Counted from the first letter of the stretch, positions 18,235 through 26,581 are shown. The stretch: 64,000 nucleotides of DNA from an uncultured Eubacteriales bacterium (GCA_902491535.1 CABUHS010000001.1:62001-126000), one strand, 5' to 3'. Notes: generated by a model from the sequence alone, not told the origin. Numbers and translations: made by a program.

Positions 18235-19088
18235 TTACTGATCGTTTCCGATCATGTAGCGGCCGTATACTTCATCAACCACTAACGCATCTATACGTCC
18301 TGCCTTAAGATCGAGATATGCATCATCATTGCTGTCATACTGATCAAGCGAAGCAAATGAATCAGCAGTTGCCTTATCAGCCTGTACCGCGCCTATAGCC
18401 GAAGAGTCAGCCTGAACACCGATTCTCTTTCCGGCAAGATCAGCCTTTGTCTTTATTCCGGATTCCTCTGAAACTATTATTATCTGCTTGTTTGCTATAT
18501 ACGGTTTGGAAAGATCAAATTTCTCAATTCTCTCATCATCAACTGACATTCCGTTCCATATACAGTCAATGGTCTTTCCCGAAAGTTCCATTTCCTTTGC
18601 AGTCCATTTAATAGGCTGAAGCTTGAGCTTTACACCAAGACGACTGCAAACCTCTGTAGCAAGATCAATATCAAAACCTATGATCTCGCCCTTCTCATCG
18701 CGGAATCCCATCGGCGGAAATGTTTCGTCGAGACCGAGAATAAATTCGCCCTTATCCAATACATACTGGAGCGATGTATCGTCTTCCGAAGCTTTAAGCT
18801 CACGCGGAAAATCAACATTACGAAGCATAACATCGGAATCAAACCACTTTTTCGCGATTTCTCCGGCCTTGCCGTCAGCTATCATTTCGTCAAGAATCTC
18901 CTGTACCTTAGCGCAAGAGCATCATCGCCTTTTCTGAATCCGACAGCATAATTTTCAGATCCAAAGTTGTCTTCAAGCACTACATATTTCCCGCTTTTCT
19001 TACCGCATGAAAAAAGAGACATCGTGCCAACAAGCATTGCCGCTGCGACAAAAAATGTCACAATCCGTTTCATTTTCTTTGTTGTCAT
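18235..19088 (-). pseudogene. Amino-acid-binding lipoprotein, circularly permuted order, one-base frameshift
   Basis: Substrate-binding protein of the amino-acid importer, but in rearranged order. After a signal peptide and lipobox (SLFSC, residue 28) comes what is normally the C-terminal segment of the family (hinge strand YVVLEDNF, then AVGFRKGDDAL, DEMIADGKAGEIAKKWF). Then follows the normal N-terminal lobe (GLDETFPPMGFRDEKGEIIG, GFDIDLATEVCSRLG), the second lobe (IWNGMSVDDERIEKFDLSKP, RIGVQADSSA, GRIDALVVDEVYGRYM), and a stop at GNDQ, exactly where YVVLEDNF should follow. Compare E. coli HisJ, whose C-terminus has GMGLRKEDNEL and ADGTYEKLAKKYF. In addition, one base is missing near 18913 (CTAAGG where CTAAAGG restores the frame), so two frames are needed: 18882-19088 and 18235-18885. 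The start is the ATG at 19088 with GAGG upstream. The frameshift may be a sequencing error; the permutation cannot be explained by it. Confidence 0.85.
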
Positions 19089-19120
19089 AATAAAAACCTC
19101 GTTTAAAAAATTATAAACTA

Positions 19121-19149
19121 ATTGTATCATAAAAATGTCGCCGTGTCAA
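19121..19149 (-). promoter_or_regulatory. Promoter of the amino-acid ABC operon
   Basis: Minus-strand TTGACA (19144-19149), a 17-nt spacer and TACAAT (19121-19126). Confidence 0.85.
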
Positions 19150-19188
19150 TGCTTTAGCATGCTAAAATGTCATAAAATAATATTATTA

Positions 19189-19218
19189 TTGACTTTTGAT
19201 AATATAATGATATATAAT
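19189..19218 (+). promoter_or_regulatory. Promoter of pgeF
   Basis: TTGACT at 19189-19194, an 18-nt spacer and TATAAT at 19213-19218, divergent from the ABC operon promoter. Confidence 0.75.
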
Positions 19219-19302
19219 TTATATTACTGATAAATCTCTGTCTGTTTATTTAACCAACAGGCCTTAAAAGCAATACATATTAACCTATCAGGAGAAAACA
19301 CA

Positions 19303-20082
19303 ATGCAATATGTTCCTAATAATCTGTCTGAATCATTTGAAAAAATCGAAACAAAAGGCGGAATATACTATAAATCAAAAAATATTTCCGCAAAACACTT
19401 TTTTACGACAAGAAATACAGATCTCTCTACACTTCCCTTTGATATAATAACAGCCGAAAAACAGATTCATTCCGCCGATGTAAAATATATAACCGATTCA
19501 AACAAAAACGAAAAACATTTCTGTGACGGCTTTGTTATATCAAAAGATTCATTCACTGCTTCAGGTAATTCATACGGCGTAGCTATACGAACCGCCGATT
19601 GCGTACCGATATTGCTTTTTGACAGAAAAAATTCAGTAGCCGCAGCAGTACACGCAGGATGGAAAGGAACAATAGGCCAACCCTTGGACGCAAAAAGATC
19701 TGATATACCCGGAATCGCTGCCGAAGCAGTACGCAAAATGCTTATACATGGTGCCGAAATACAAAATATCAATGCTGCAATAGGTGCATGCATACATAAA
19801 TGCTGTTTTGAGGTCAAAGAGGACTTTATATCTGAAGTTAAAAACGCAGTAGGAAGCCGGGCAAATATTTTTATCTCCGAGCAAAAATGCCTTGACGGCA
19901 AAACTTCATATTATTTTGACCTTGCAGGACTTAACTCCGCACTTTTGCAGGAATGCGGAATTGATATATCTGATATTGCAGTTTCACCGCTATGTACATG
20001 CTGCGATACTAAGATGTTTTACTCATACAGACATGAAAAACAGGTAGTCGGAACAATGTATGCTGCAATAAAACCATTTTGA
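19303..20082 (+). CDS. pgeF: Purine nucleoside phosphorylase / laccase-domain protein (PgeF, YfiH/YlmD)
   Basis: Cytoplasmic member of the multicopper-oxidase-like YfiH/PgeF family; characterised members phosphorolyse or deaminate purine nucleosides or protect peptidoglycan synthesis. Zinc-site motifs are present: KQIHSADV, RTADCVPILLFD, VHAGWKGT and GACIHKCCFEV, ending with CCDTKMFYSYRHEK. It differs from typical members: the stretch between HFFTTR and the QIHSADV motif is about 40 residues shorter than usual, and about 10 extra residues (QPLDAKRSDIP) follow GWKGT. AGGAG lies 8 nt before the ATG. It has its own promoter, divergent from the ABC operon. Confidence 0.88.
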   Translation: MQYVPNNLSESFEKIETKGGIYYKSKNISAKHFFTTRNTDLSTLPFDIITAEKQIHSADVKYITDSNKNEKHFCDGFVISKDSFTASGNSYGVAIRTADCVPILLFDRKNSVAAAVHAGWKGTIGQPLDAKRSDIPGIAAEAVRKMLIHGAEIQNINAAIGACIHKCCFEVKEDFISEVKNAVGSRANIFISEQKCLDGKTSYYFDLAGLNSALLQECGIDISDIAVSPLCTCCDTKMFYSYRHEKQVVGTMYAAIKPF

Positions 20083-20131
20083 CAATTTTGTGCAGACAAT
20101 AAACACTCTGCTCACAAAATATTATAATTGA

Positions 20132-20153
20132 CATTGCTTCACGTGAAGCAATG
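20132..20153. promoter_or_regulatory. parS: parS-like site 1 (22-bp perfect palindrome)
   Basis: The core 16-mer TGCTTCACGTGAAGCA (20135-20150) matches the bacterial parS consensus TGTTTCACGTGAAACA at 14 of 16 positions, and the palindrome extends to 22 bp. It is intergenic, between pgeF and hpf. Confidence 0.7.
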
Positions 20154-20194
20154 TGACATCTGTCTAATTTATTAAATAAATCGGCATAAAATGT

Positions 20195-20218
20195 AAAATG
20201 TTTCACGTGAAGCATTTT
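20195..20218. promoter_or_regulatory. parS: parS-like site 2
   Basis: TGTTTCACGTGAAGCA (20199-20214) matches the parS consensus at 15 of 16 positions, flanked by AAAA/TTTT arms. It lies 64 bp from site 1. Confidence 0.75.
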
Positions 20219-20469
20219 GTGACAGATTGTGACAAATTTATATATAGTCCGCAAGTTCAAATTCAGTTGTGTATTTACACAAACAAACACACAATATAAA
20301 AATGTTTCTACACATAATTTACAAATAATTTCTTTTCTTTTCGGCGAAAATGTGTTATACTATAATTGCAGGATAAGAAAGCAGTCTTAGCAAATAAATC
20401 CTGTTTGACTTAGTTGCAAAGAACGGCATTTATCCTCGCGCGATTCACACGAAAGGAATGGTCAAAATT

Positions 20470-20991
20470 ATGAAAATCACAACAATCGGACGCCAAATGG
20501 AAGTTACAGAGGATCTCAAGCTTTTGTTTGAGCGCAAGCTGAAAAAATTTGACAAGTTTTTCGACGATAATGCAACCGCATATGTAACTCTTTCAAAGCC
20601 TAAAAATATGGAAAGACTTGAACTTACCATTTCGAATTACGGAACAATGTTCCGCAGTGAAGTTTCCGCCGAAACTTTTAACAATGCACTTGACGAGGCA
20701 ATCGGAAAGATCGAACGTCAGATAAGAAAAAACAAAACAAAGCTTGAAAAACGCCTCAAAGGCGGCGCGTTCTCCGAAGATGCCACAGGTACAGATATTT
20801 CCGAAGAAAAAAACTTTAATATACAAGTGGTTAAAACATTTGAAATGCGTCCCATGACATCTTCTGAAGCAATTTTACAAATGAATCTGCTCGAACATAC
20901 CTTTTACATGTTCACAAACGCAGAAAACGGCAAAATCAGCGTAGTTTACAAACGTAACGACGGTGACTACGGATTAATTGAGCCGATGTAA
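20470..20991 (+). CDS. hpf: Long-form ribosome hibernation promoting factor
   Basis: Long HPF, which binds the 30S decoding region and dimerises ribosomes into inactive 100S particles in stationary phase. The N-terminal S30AE domain (MKITTIGRQMEVTEDLKLLF to about residue 100) is followed by a short linker and the C-terminal dimerisation domain (VVKTFEMRPMTSSEAILQMN to KRNDGDYGLIEP), total 173 residues. The start at 20470 is preferred; the in-frame ATG at 20458 directly abuts the AAAGGA ribosome site. Upstream there is a TATAAT at 20361-20366 and a small palindrome TTTTCGGCGAAAA at 20338-20350. A strong terminator follows. Confidence 0.95.
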   Translation: MKITTIGRQMEVTEDLKLLFERKLKKFDKFFDDNATAYVTLSKPKNMERLELTISNYGTMFRSEVSAETFNNALDEAIGKIERQIRKNKTKLEKRLKGGAFSEDATGTDISEEKNFNIQVVKTFEMRPMTSSEAILQMNLLEHTFYMFTNAENGKISVVYKRNDGDYGLIEPM

Positions 20992-21316
20992 ATAAACAAA
21001 ATTGCTATAAAATAATTTTTTCAATAATAGCCGATAAAATCAGAAGCATAATGACTGAGTTCAATAGATCAGAGGTTTATAGCACAGTCTTAATTTTACT
21101 CATCATCAAATGATCGAAAAAAGAAATCAGCCGAAGGAAATATTTCCTTCGGCTGATTTTTATTTAGATTAAAATAAAATATTACGGTAAGTACCACGTT
21201 ACAACAGCGAGAAGCACAGCATAATAATTTACGAACTTATAGACTTAAGTTATTTTTTCCTTAAAATCAGCATATATTAAAAACAAAATCCGTCTCAATA
21301 ATGAAAGGTAAAAGGA
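20992..21316 (+). other. Gap between hpf and the next gene
   Basis: It contains the hpf terminator (21124-21165) and AT-rich DNA. No other feature is supported. Confidence 0.5.
21124..21166 (+). terminator. Terminator of hpf
   Basis: A perfect 16-bp stem (21124-21139 with 21144-21159), a 4-nt loop, then T-rich sequence. Confidence 0.93.
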
Positions 21317-22015
21317 ATGCTAGACATTAAGGAAATAAAAGTAACAGAGTCGAATATAAATACATTCTTAAAAGGCAATGGGTATTCAGACGATATTTTG
21401 TCTCAAAGTCCCCTTCCCTCTTTCTGCACGAAGTTTCCCTATCTTCCTGACTCAGAAATAATTTCGGATTTTTATAAAGAAACAGTAATTCGATGTATCA
21501 TTTGCTTTATTTCGCTTTTTCATAAAAGCAGTACCGATACGGGATCTGAAAATAACAGTGTTAATCATAAAAAAACGGGCAGCAGAGATGAATCAGATAC
21601 GAGCTATCATAATGAAGTAAGTGCAGTAAGTTTTAATGCACTGCCGCACAACACAAACAGAAGACGAAAAACGGCTATTGCGTCATGCCCTTTTAGCCTA
21701 TGTTCAACATATAATGTCACCAAAAACGACGGCAAAATATTTTCCGTATACACAGATCACATTGTTATAAATGATAAAAAACCTATTTTTTATAAAAGGA
21801 CGGCACAAACATGGCTGACAGATAAACAAAGGCTTATAACGCTTACCGAAGCTGTCCGTATTTTGGGTAAAAAAAGAAAAATTAAAAATCAAAACGATTT
21901 TTATGTCACGGAAAACGATATAATTTTATTCCGGAACTGTTTTGAAGAACCCCAAGGAAGAATACGAAAATCTCAGTATGAAAATCTTTTTTTAGATCTT
22001 ACCGAAATCGTATAA
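21317..22015 (+). CDS. Hypothetical protein
   Basis: A 232-residue protein with GAAAGG 8 nt before its ATG. The N-terminal 65 residues contain one moderately hydrophobic stretch (VIRCIICFISLF). A Ser/Asn/Asp-rich linker (about 70-115) follows, then a folded-looking C-terminal domain with beta-rich pattern (FSVYTDHIVINDKKPIFYKR, NDFYVTENDIILFRN). No family recognised. It is a single-gene unit with a terminator at 22093-22133. Its base composition is more AT-rich than most neighbours, compatible with an accessory gene. Confidence 0.65.
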   Translation: MLDIKEIKVTESNINTFLKGNGYSDDILSQSPLPSFCTKFPYLPDSEIISDFYKETVIRCIICFISLFHKSSTDTGSENNSVNHKKTGSRDESDTSYHNEVSAVSFNALPHNTNRRRKTAIASCPFSLCSTYNVTKNDGKIFSVYTDHIVINDKKPIFYKRTAQTWLTDKQRLITLTEAVRILGKKRKIKNQNDFYVTENDIILFRNCFEEPQGRIRKSQYENLFLDLTEIV

Positions 22016-22092
22016 TATACTTTTCATACACCGATAAGGTTCATGTGCATAGAATTAAGTCCGCTGTGTAACATATGATAAAAAAGAATCGC

Positions 22093-22137
22093 CGAACTGG
22101 CACTTCCTTATGTGAAGTACCCGTTCGGCATTATTAC
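22093..22137 (+). terminator. Terminator after the hypothetical gene
   Basis: An interrupted stem: CCGAAC, GG and ACTTC pair with GAAGT, CC and GTTCGG around a short loop. Confidence 0.7.
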
Positions 22138-22236
22138 AGATAATCGGAAGTGATACGGAATTGCAGCGAAATCAAAAACAATTTTTTGAGGATAAATACT
22201 TAAAATCCGGCTATATGCCGATCAGGCACGCCAATC

Positions 22237-22279
22237 AAAAAGATGGGACAGTTTTTTTACGACTGTCCCTTATCTTTTA
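22237..22279 (-). terminator. Terminator of the XRE regulator
   Basis: GGGACAGT/ACTGTCCC arms (22245-22252 with 22262-22269) are extended by AAAAGA/TCTTTT pairing; the stem overlaps the stop codon of the minus-strand gene. Confidence 0.8.
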
Positions 22280-23383
22280 TCTTGCGTATTTGTTTAATGC
22301 TTCAATAATTCTTATAAACCTCTCGTCGTCACGAATACAGTCATATCTTGAGTTACTCAATCTGTCAAGCATATAGTAGCATTGTGAATGTTCCTTCAAT
22401 TCGTGAAAATCTTTGCCCGGGAAAAGATATACCAATTTGTCAGTAAATATCGAATTGTACCCCTTTCCGTGATCCTCATTATAGGAGCGGTCATACTCCA
22501 CAGCGTGAACACACATCTTCTCAAGCGAATCGAGAGCATCATCTGCTTTTCCCTGTGAGATCTGATACGTTGAAATGAGCCAATAATTAGATGCAAGCCT
22601 ACAATGATAAAATATAAGATCATCACCGTATATCATCCGATAAAGCTTGTTTGAAGTACTCAACATCTCAATTTTCTTATCCCAAGTCGACGGATCATTC
22701 GCAAGCTCGTCATTTAATGCATAATTCGATATCAATGTACCTAAACAGTCAGTCAGTTTGTCAATCTCATCTTGAATATAAAATTCGGTTTTGCCGTCAC
22801 CGATTCCCGATGATCGTGCAAACTCACGGCAATATTTCATAGGCACGAGTAAATTTAAAGCCATTAAAGCCTTATCACTTTGCTTTGTATCTCCATAAAT
22901 ATTGATCAAAAGGTTGATCGCGTCATATCGTATGTCTTCATCACTACACTCATCAATCACAGATGAGCATAAATTCTCGATCTCACCCAAAATAGAATCA
23001 TTGTTAGTCTCTTTCCATGAAAGAAATAAACACACAGCAAGGTTTTCTTTAATATAATTATCCGACGGATATTTTGATATAGCGTTTCTTGCAAACGCTA
23101 TCCGCTCGTCAATCGTACCAACCTCGCTAAGACGTGACATCTCTTTCTTAATGTTTGCAATATCATTTTCCCGCTCTGAAAGTTTATATCCGAGAAGCTC
23201 ATCCGTGCTTACATTAAAAAAGTCAGCCAGTGACGGCAATAGTTCAATGTCAGGATACCCGTTTTCTGATTCCCAACGCGATATCGCCTGTGGAGTAACA
23301 CCGATCGCCGTAGCGAGAGTATCTTGTGTTACACTCTTTTCAGTTCTTAATTTCTTTATGATCATACCGATCTTGACATTCAT
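22277..23383 (-). CDS. XRE-family transcriptional regulator with helical C-terminal domain
   Basis: A 368-residue regulator. The N-terminal helix-turn-helix of the Cro/cI type (residues about 6-60: VTQDTLATAIGVTPQAISRW) is followed by a short linker and a long all-alpha, TPR-like region ending in SQCYYMLDRLSNSRYDCIRD. This layout is common in Firmicutes sensory XRE regulators. The ATG has a purine-rich site upstream (TAGGAGATGG). It lies 360 bp downstream of copA on the same strand, with an unclear stretch between; no operator could be assigned. More AT-rich than its neighbours. Confidence 0.85.
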   Translation of the reverse strand: MNVKIGMIIKKLRTEKSVTQDTLATAIGVTPQAISRWESENGYPDIELLPSLADFFNVSTDELLGYKLSERENDIANIKKEMSRLSEVGTIDERIAFARNAISKYPSDNYIKENLAVCLFLSWKETNNDSILGEIENLCSSVIDECSDEDIRYDAINLLINIYGDTKQSDKALMALNLLVPMKYCREFARSSGIGDGKTEFYIQDEIDKLTDCLGTLISNYALNDELANDPSTWDKKIEMLSTSNKLYRMIYGDDLIFYHCRLASNYWLISTYQISQGKADDALDSLEKMCVHAVEYDRSYNEDHGKGYNSIFTDKLVYLFPGKDFHELKEHSQCYYMLDRLSNSRYDCIRDDERFIRIIEALNKYAR

Positions 23384-23460
23384 TGTTCCATCTCCTAAAA
23401 ATGTTTTTTGTAAGCTTACGTTTTTATTATATCATTTTTTTTAAAGGAATCAATTATAAA

Positions 23461-23700
23461 TCACTTGTTAACTTTATAAACTAATAGTTTATAATCTGTC
23501 AAAGAATAAAGCGCGGAGTTACTCTTGGAAAAAGTAGCATAAGCGATCTCTACTACAACGTAATTGGCGTATTTAACGAAACACCAACTGAGAAATATGA
23601 AAAACAGTTCCAAGAGCTGCATAAAAGCACTCAAAAGAACAAAAAACGGCATAGCCGTTATGACTATACCGTAATTTGTCGGAGTCGGCCTCGTCCTCAT
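23461..23700 (-). CDS. Doubtful small membrane ORF
   Basis: A 79-residue frame with ATG and an AAGGA 5 nt upstream, rich in aromatic and hydrophobic residues. The opposite strand is also open over most of the same bases and reads a protein-like sequence (about 23505-23718: GVFNETPTEKYEKQFQEL and onward, ending in a stop) but has no start codon. Antisense of polar coding sequence often looks hydrophobic, so this may be a remnant of a + strand gene. Neither reading is recognised. Confidence 0.25.
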   Translation of the reverse strand: MRTRPTPTNYGIVITAMPFFVLLSAFMQLLELFFIFLSWCFVKYANYVVVEIAYATFSKSNSALYSLTDYKLLVYKVNK

Positions 23701-23745
23701 TACTTCCTTACGTAAAAGGGGACAAGCAACGATTCTTTTTTGTTT

Positions 23746-23961
23746 TTATTCTGCCTGATATCCCGTAACCGTATATCCTGCATTCTTAACTGCATCGCAA
23801 AGCGCTTCCTTTTCAACCTCTGCTCCGCATTTAACAATTGCGCGTTTGTTATCGAGTTCTACATTTACAGATTCAACACCTGAAACAACCTCAAGTGCAT
23901 TCTTTACATGCATCTGACAATGCGCACACATCATTCCGTCAATAGATATTACTCTTTCCAT
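23746..23961 (-). CDS. Possible internal CopZ-like copper chaperone (in-frame within copA)
   Basis: An ATG at 23961, in the copA frame, is preceded by AAAAGGAG with 8 nt spacing. Initiation there would give a 71-residue HMA protein beginning MERVISIDGMMCAHC, which is exactly the size of free CopZ chaperones. The simplest reading is an old copA-copZ pair fused by loss of the copA stop, with the copZ start signals kept. Whether both products are made is not known; E. coli makes a CopA-derived chaperone by another route (frameshifting). Confidence 0.5.
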   Translation of the reverse strand: MERVISIDGMMCAHCQMHVKNALEVVSGVESVNVELDNKRAIVKCGAEVEKEALCDAVKNAGYTVTGYQAE

Positions 23962-26334
23962 TTCTTTTTCTCCTTTTTCTACATCCGTTTTATTTTTTTC
24001 TGCTATATTATTATTAACGTCGGATTCATTTTTTGATATTCCATATTTTTCCTGTTTTGATTTAAAAAACCGAAGTCTGAGTGCGTTTGAAACCACGCAC
24101 ACCGAGCTGAGACTCATCGCCGCAGAGCCTATCATAGGACTGAGAAGCAGTCCGAATGACGAATAGAGCGCTCCGGCAGCCAGCGGAATTCCGAGTACAT
24201 TATAGAAAAACGCCCAGAATAAATTCTCTCTTATATTCCTCATTACCGATCTGCTGAGTGATATAGCTGTAACGGCATCGGAAAGAGAACTTTTTATAAG
24301 CACGATATCTGCCGAATCTATTGCAATATCCGTTCCTGCACCGATAGCCATTCCTACATCGGCACGTGTCAGCGCCGGGGCATCATTGATTCCGTCGCCT
24401 ATCATCAGAACATGATGTCCATTTTCCTGAAGTTCTCTTATATATGCTTCCTTGTCGCCAGGCATAACATCCGAGATAACCCTGTCTATGCCGACGGTCT
24501 TTCTGACAGCTTCTGCAGTCCTCTTATTATCCCCCGTAAGCAGAACTGTATCCAATCCAAGCACCCGGAAATCGGATATTGCCGACGCACCTGAACTTCT
24601 TACAGTATCTGCCACTGCGATTATTCCGAGTAATACTCCGTCAGATATAAAGCTCAGCGGTGTTTTTCCTTCATCCGAAAGACGGTAAATTTCTCCTATC
24701 ACACGATCAATCGCCGTTTTCTCCAGCTTTTCTGAGACAAGCTCTGCGTTTCCGGCATATATCGTACGACCGTCTATAACTGCTCTTATACCTCTGCCTT
24801 CAATGACCTCGAATTCCTCAGGATAAGAAAGCTTTATACTTTCAGACTCAGCACGTGCCACTATCGCTTCTGCAAGCGGATGTCCGGAAGCAGATTCAGC
24901 GGATGCGGCAATACGTATAAAATCACGGGCATCAGATTCTTCCGAAGTAATTATATCCGTTACCTCCGGATGACCTGATGTTACCGTTCCCGTCTTATCA
25001 AGGACAACGGTATCCACCTTATGGAGATTTTCAAGAGCCTCGGCATTTTTTATAAGAATTCCGTATTCAGCGGCTTTTCCGGTTCCGACCGTTATAGCAA
25101 CAGGCGTTGCCAGTCCCAAAGCACACGGACATGAAATAACAAGCACAGAAACCGCACAGTTAAGCGCAAATTCGAAATCATAACCGACAATAAGCCATAT
25201 AGCTGCTGTAATCAAAGCAATAACAATTACCGTAGGTACAAAGAACTCACTGACCTTGTCCGCAAGTCTGGCAATCGGTGCTTTGGAATTTCCCGCATCC
25301 TCGACAAGGCGGATTATCTGCGACAATGTAGTATCGCTTCCTACCCTTGTAGCCTTAAAATAAAAACTTCCGTTTTTATTTACTGTTGCCGATATTACCT
25401 CATCGCCCTCCGAGCGTCGAACCGGTACACTTTCTCCGGTTATAGCCGACTGATCTACGTATCCGCTTCCGGAAGTAACTGTTCCGTCCGCCGGAATACG
25501 GTCTCCGGGCTTTATAACAACGATATCGCCTGAGACTATACTTTCGGTAGGAACAGTGACCTCGACGCCGTCGCGAAGCACAACAGCGGTTTCAGGAGCA
25601 AGCTGAACCAGCTTTTCTACTGAATCTGTCGTCTTAGCCTTCGAACGCGATTCAAGATACTTTCCGACAGTAACAAGCGTAAGTATCATAGCACATGATT
25701 CAAAATAAAGCATATGTCCGTAATGCGTCACAATTTCTGTAAGACCGTACGACGCACCGTAGATCATTCTGTATATCGCGAAAATGCCGTATACCAAAGA
25801 CGCACCCGAACCTATTGCTACAAGAGAATCCATATTTGGGGCACGGTTTTTAAGCGCTTTAAATCCCGATACATAAAATTTTCCGTTTATAACAACAACA
25901 GGTATGGTAAGCAAAAGCTGTGTAAATGCAGATAACAGCATTCCTTTTTCTCCGACAAAGAACTGCGGAAGAGGTAATGACAGCATATGGCCCATCGAAA
26001 GATACATCAAAGGTATCAAAATAATGACCGACGAAATAAGACGCCGTTTCATTTTCTTCATAGCGTCACCGGCAGATATCGACGCGCTGCTGCGATCGCT
26101 CTTAGAAGCCTTGCTCTCACCGGAAGAAAGAGAAGCGCCGTATCCCAGCCCTGTAACAGCCGCAATGATCTCTCCGTCATTAGTAACGGCTTCGTCATAA
26201 ACCACTTTCATGCTTTCCCCGAGCAAACTCACATCAGCAGAAGTCACACCTTCTATTTTATCAACACGTTTGGTGATCGCAGCCTGACATGCAGCACAGC
26301 TCATTCCGGTTATATTAAATTTTTCCGTTTTCAT
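23746..26334 (-). CDS. copA: Copper-exporting P1B-type ATPase with N- and C-terminal HMA domains
   Basis: Integral membrane Cu(I) exporter, 862 residues. In order: an N-terminal heavy-metal domain with GMSCAACQAA (residue 9), eight predicted membrane helices, the actuator loop with ITGESVP, the metal-site motif SCPCALG near residue 400, DKTGTVTSGHPEVTD, the HP dipeptide in SASGHPLAE, and GDGINDAPAL. After the last membrane helix a charged linker (about 760-790) leads to a second HMA domain with GMMCAHCQMHV. That last domain has its own internal ribosome site and ATG (see next entry). A separate copZ is absent. A sigma-A promoter at 26426-26454 and a palindrome in the leader suggest copper-responsive repression (inference). 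Confidence 0.95.
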   Translation of the reverse strand: MKTEKFNITGMSCAACQAAITKRVDKIEGVTSADVSLLGESMKVVYDEAVTNDGEIIAAVTGLGYGASLSSGESKASKSDRSSASISAGDAMKKMKRRLISSVIILIPLMYLSMGHMLSLPLPQFFVGEKGMLLSAFTQLLLTIPVVVINGKFYVSGFKALKNRAPNMDSLVAIGSGASLVYGIFAIYRMIYGASYGLTEIVTHYGHMLYFESCAMILTLVTVGKYLESRSKAKTTDSVEKLVQLAPETAVVLRDGVEVTVPTESIVSGDIVVIKPGDRIPADGTVTSGSGYVDQSAITGESVPVRRSEGDEVISATVNKNGSFYFKATRVGSDTTLSQIIRLVEDAGNSKAPIARLADKVSEFFVPTVIVIALITAAIWLIVGYDFEFALNCAVSVLVISCPCALGLATPVAITVGTGKAAEYGILIKNAEALENLHKVDTVVLDKTGTVTSGHPEVTDIITSEESDARDFIRIAASAESASGHPLAEAIVARAESESIKLSYPEEFEVIEGRGIRAVIDGRTIYAGNAELVSEKLEKTAIDRVIGEIYRLSDEGKTPLSFISDGVLLGIIAVADTVRSSGASAISDFRVLGLDTVLLTGDNKRTAEAVRKTVGIDRVISDVMPGDKEAYIRELQENGHHVLMIGDGINDAPALTRADVGMAIGAGTDIAIDSADIVLIKSSLSDAVTAISLSRSVMRNIRENLFWAFFYNVLGIPLAAGALYSSFGLLLSPMIGSAAMSLSSVCVVSNALRLRFFKSKQEKYGISKNESDVNNNIAEKNKTDVEKGEKEMERVISIDGMMCAHCQMHVKNALEVVSGVESVNVELDNKRAIVKCGAEVEKEALCDAVKNAGYTVTGYQAE

Positions 26335-26382
26335 ATTTTCTTTCTCACAGTCACTCCCTCATAAATAATATCTTATAATATA

Positions 26383-26404
26383 TTTTGCACAGCACTGTGC
26401 AAAA
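26383..26404. promoter_or_regulatory. Palindromic operator candidate in the copA leader
   Basis: A perfect inverted repeat: TTTTGCACAG, 2-nt centre, CTGTGCAAAA. It lies just downstream of the predicted transcription start of copA. Confidence 0.6.
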
Positions 26405-26425
26405 ATTATACATTTCACATTTTTA

Positions 26426-26454
26426 ATTATATTACCGAAATATCGAAAAGTCAA
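26426..26454 (-). promoter_or_regulatory. Promoter of copA
   Basis: Minus-strand TTGACT (26449-26454), a 17-nt spacer and TATAAT (26426-26431). Confidence 0.8.
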
Positions 26455-26475
26455 TATATCATATACATAATAATA

Positions 26476-26504
26476 CAAAAAGACTCCCTCTCAGAGAGAC
26501 GGTT
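26476..26504 (-). terminator. Terminator of the dockerin protein gene
   Basis: Minus-strand GTCTCTC and GAGGGAGTC form a bulged stem around a 3-nt loop, followed by TTTTTG. Confidence 0.6.
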
Positions 26505-26581
26505 CGGAGCAATACATAATATCCGGCTAAAATCCGATCTCCCTACAGAAGAAGTCTTCTATTGAAAATTTTAATATACGA

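Noticed and set aside
22161..22376. A 71-residue TTG-started plus-strand ORF
   Set aside because: Most of it is antisense to the end of the XRE regulator and its terminator; no family match or good ribosome site.
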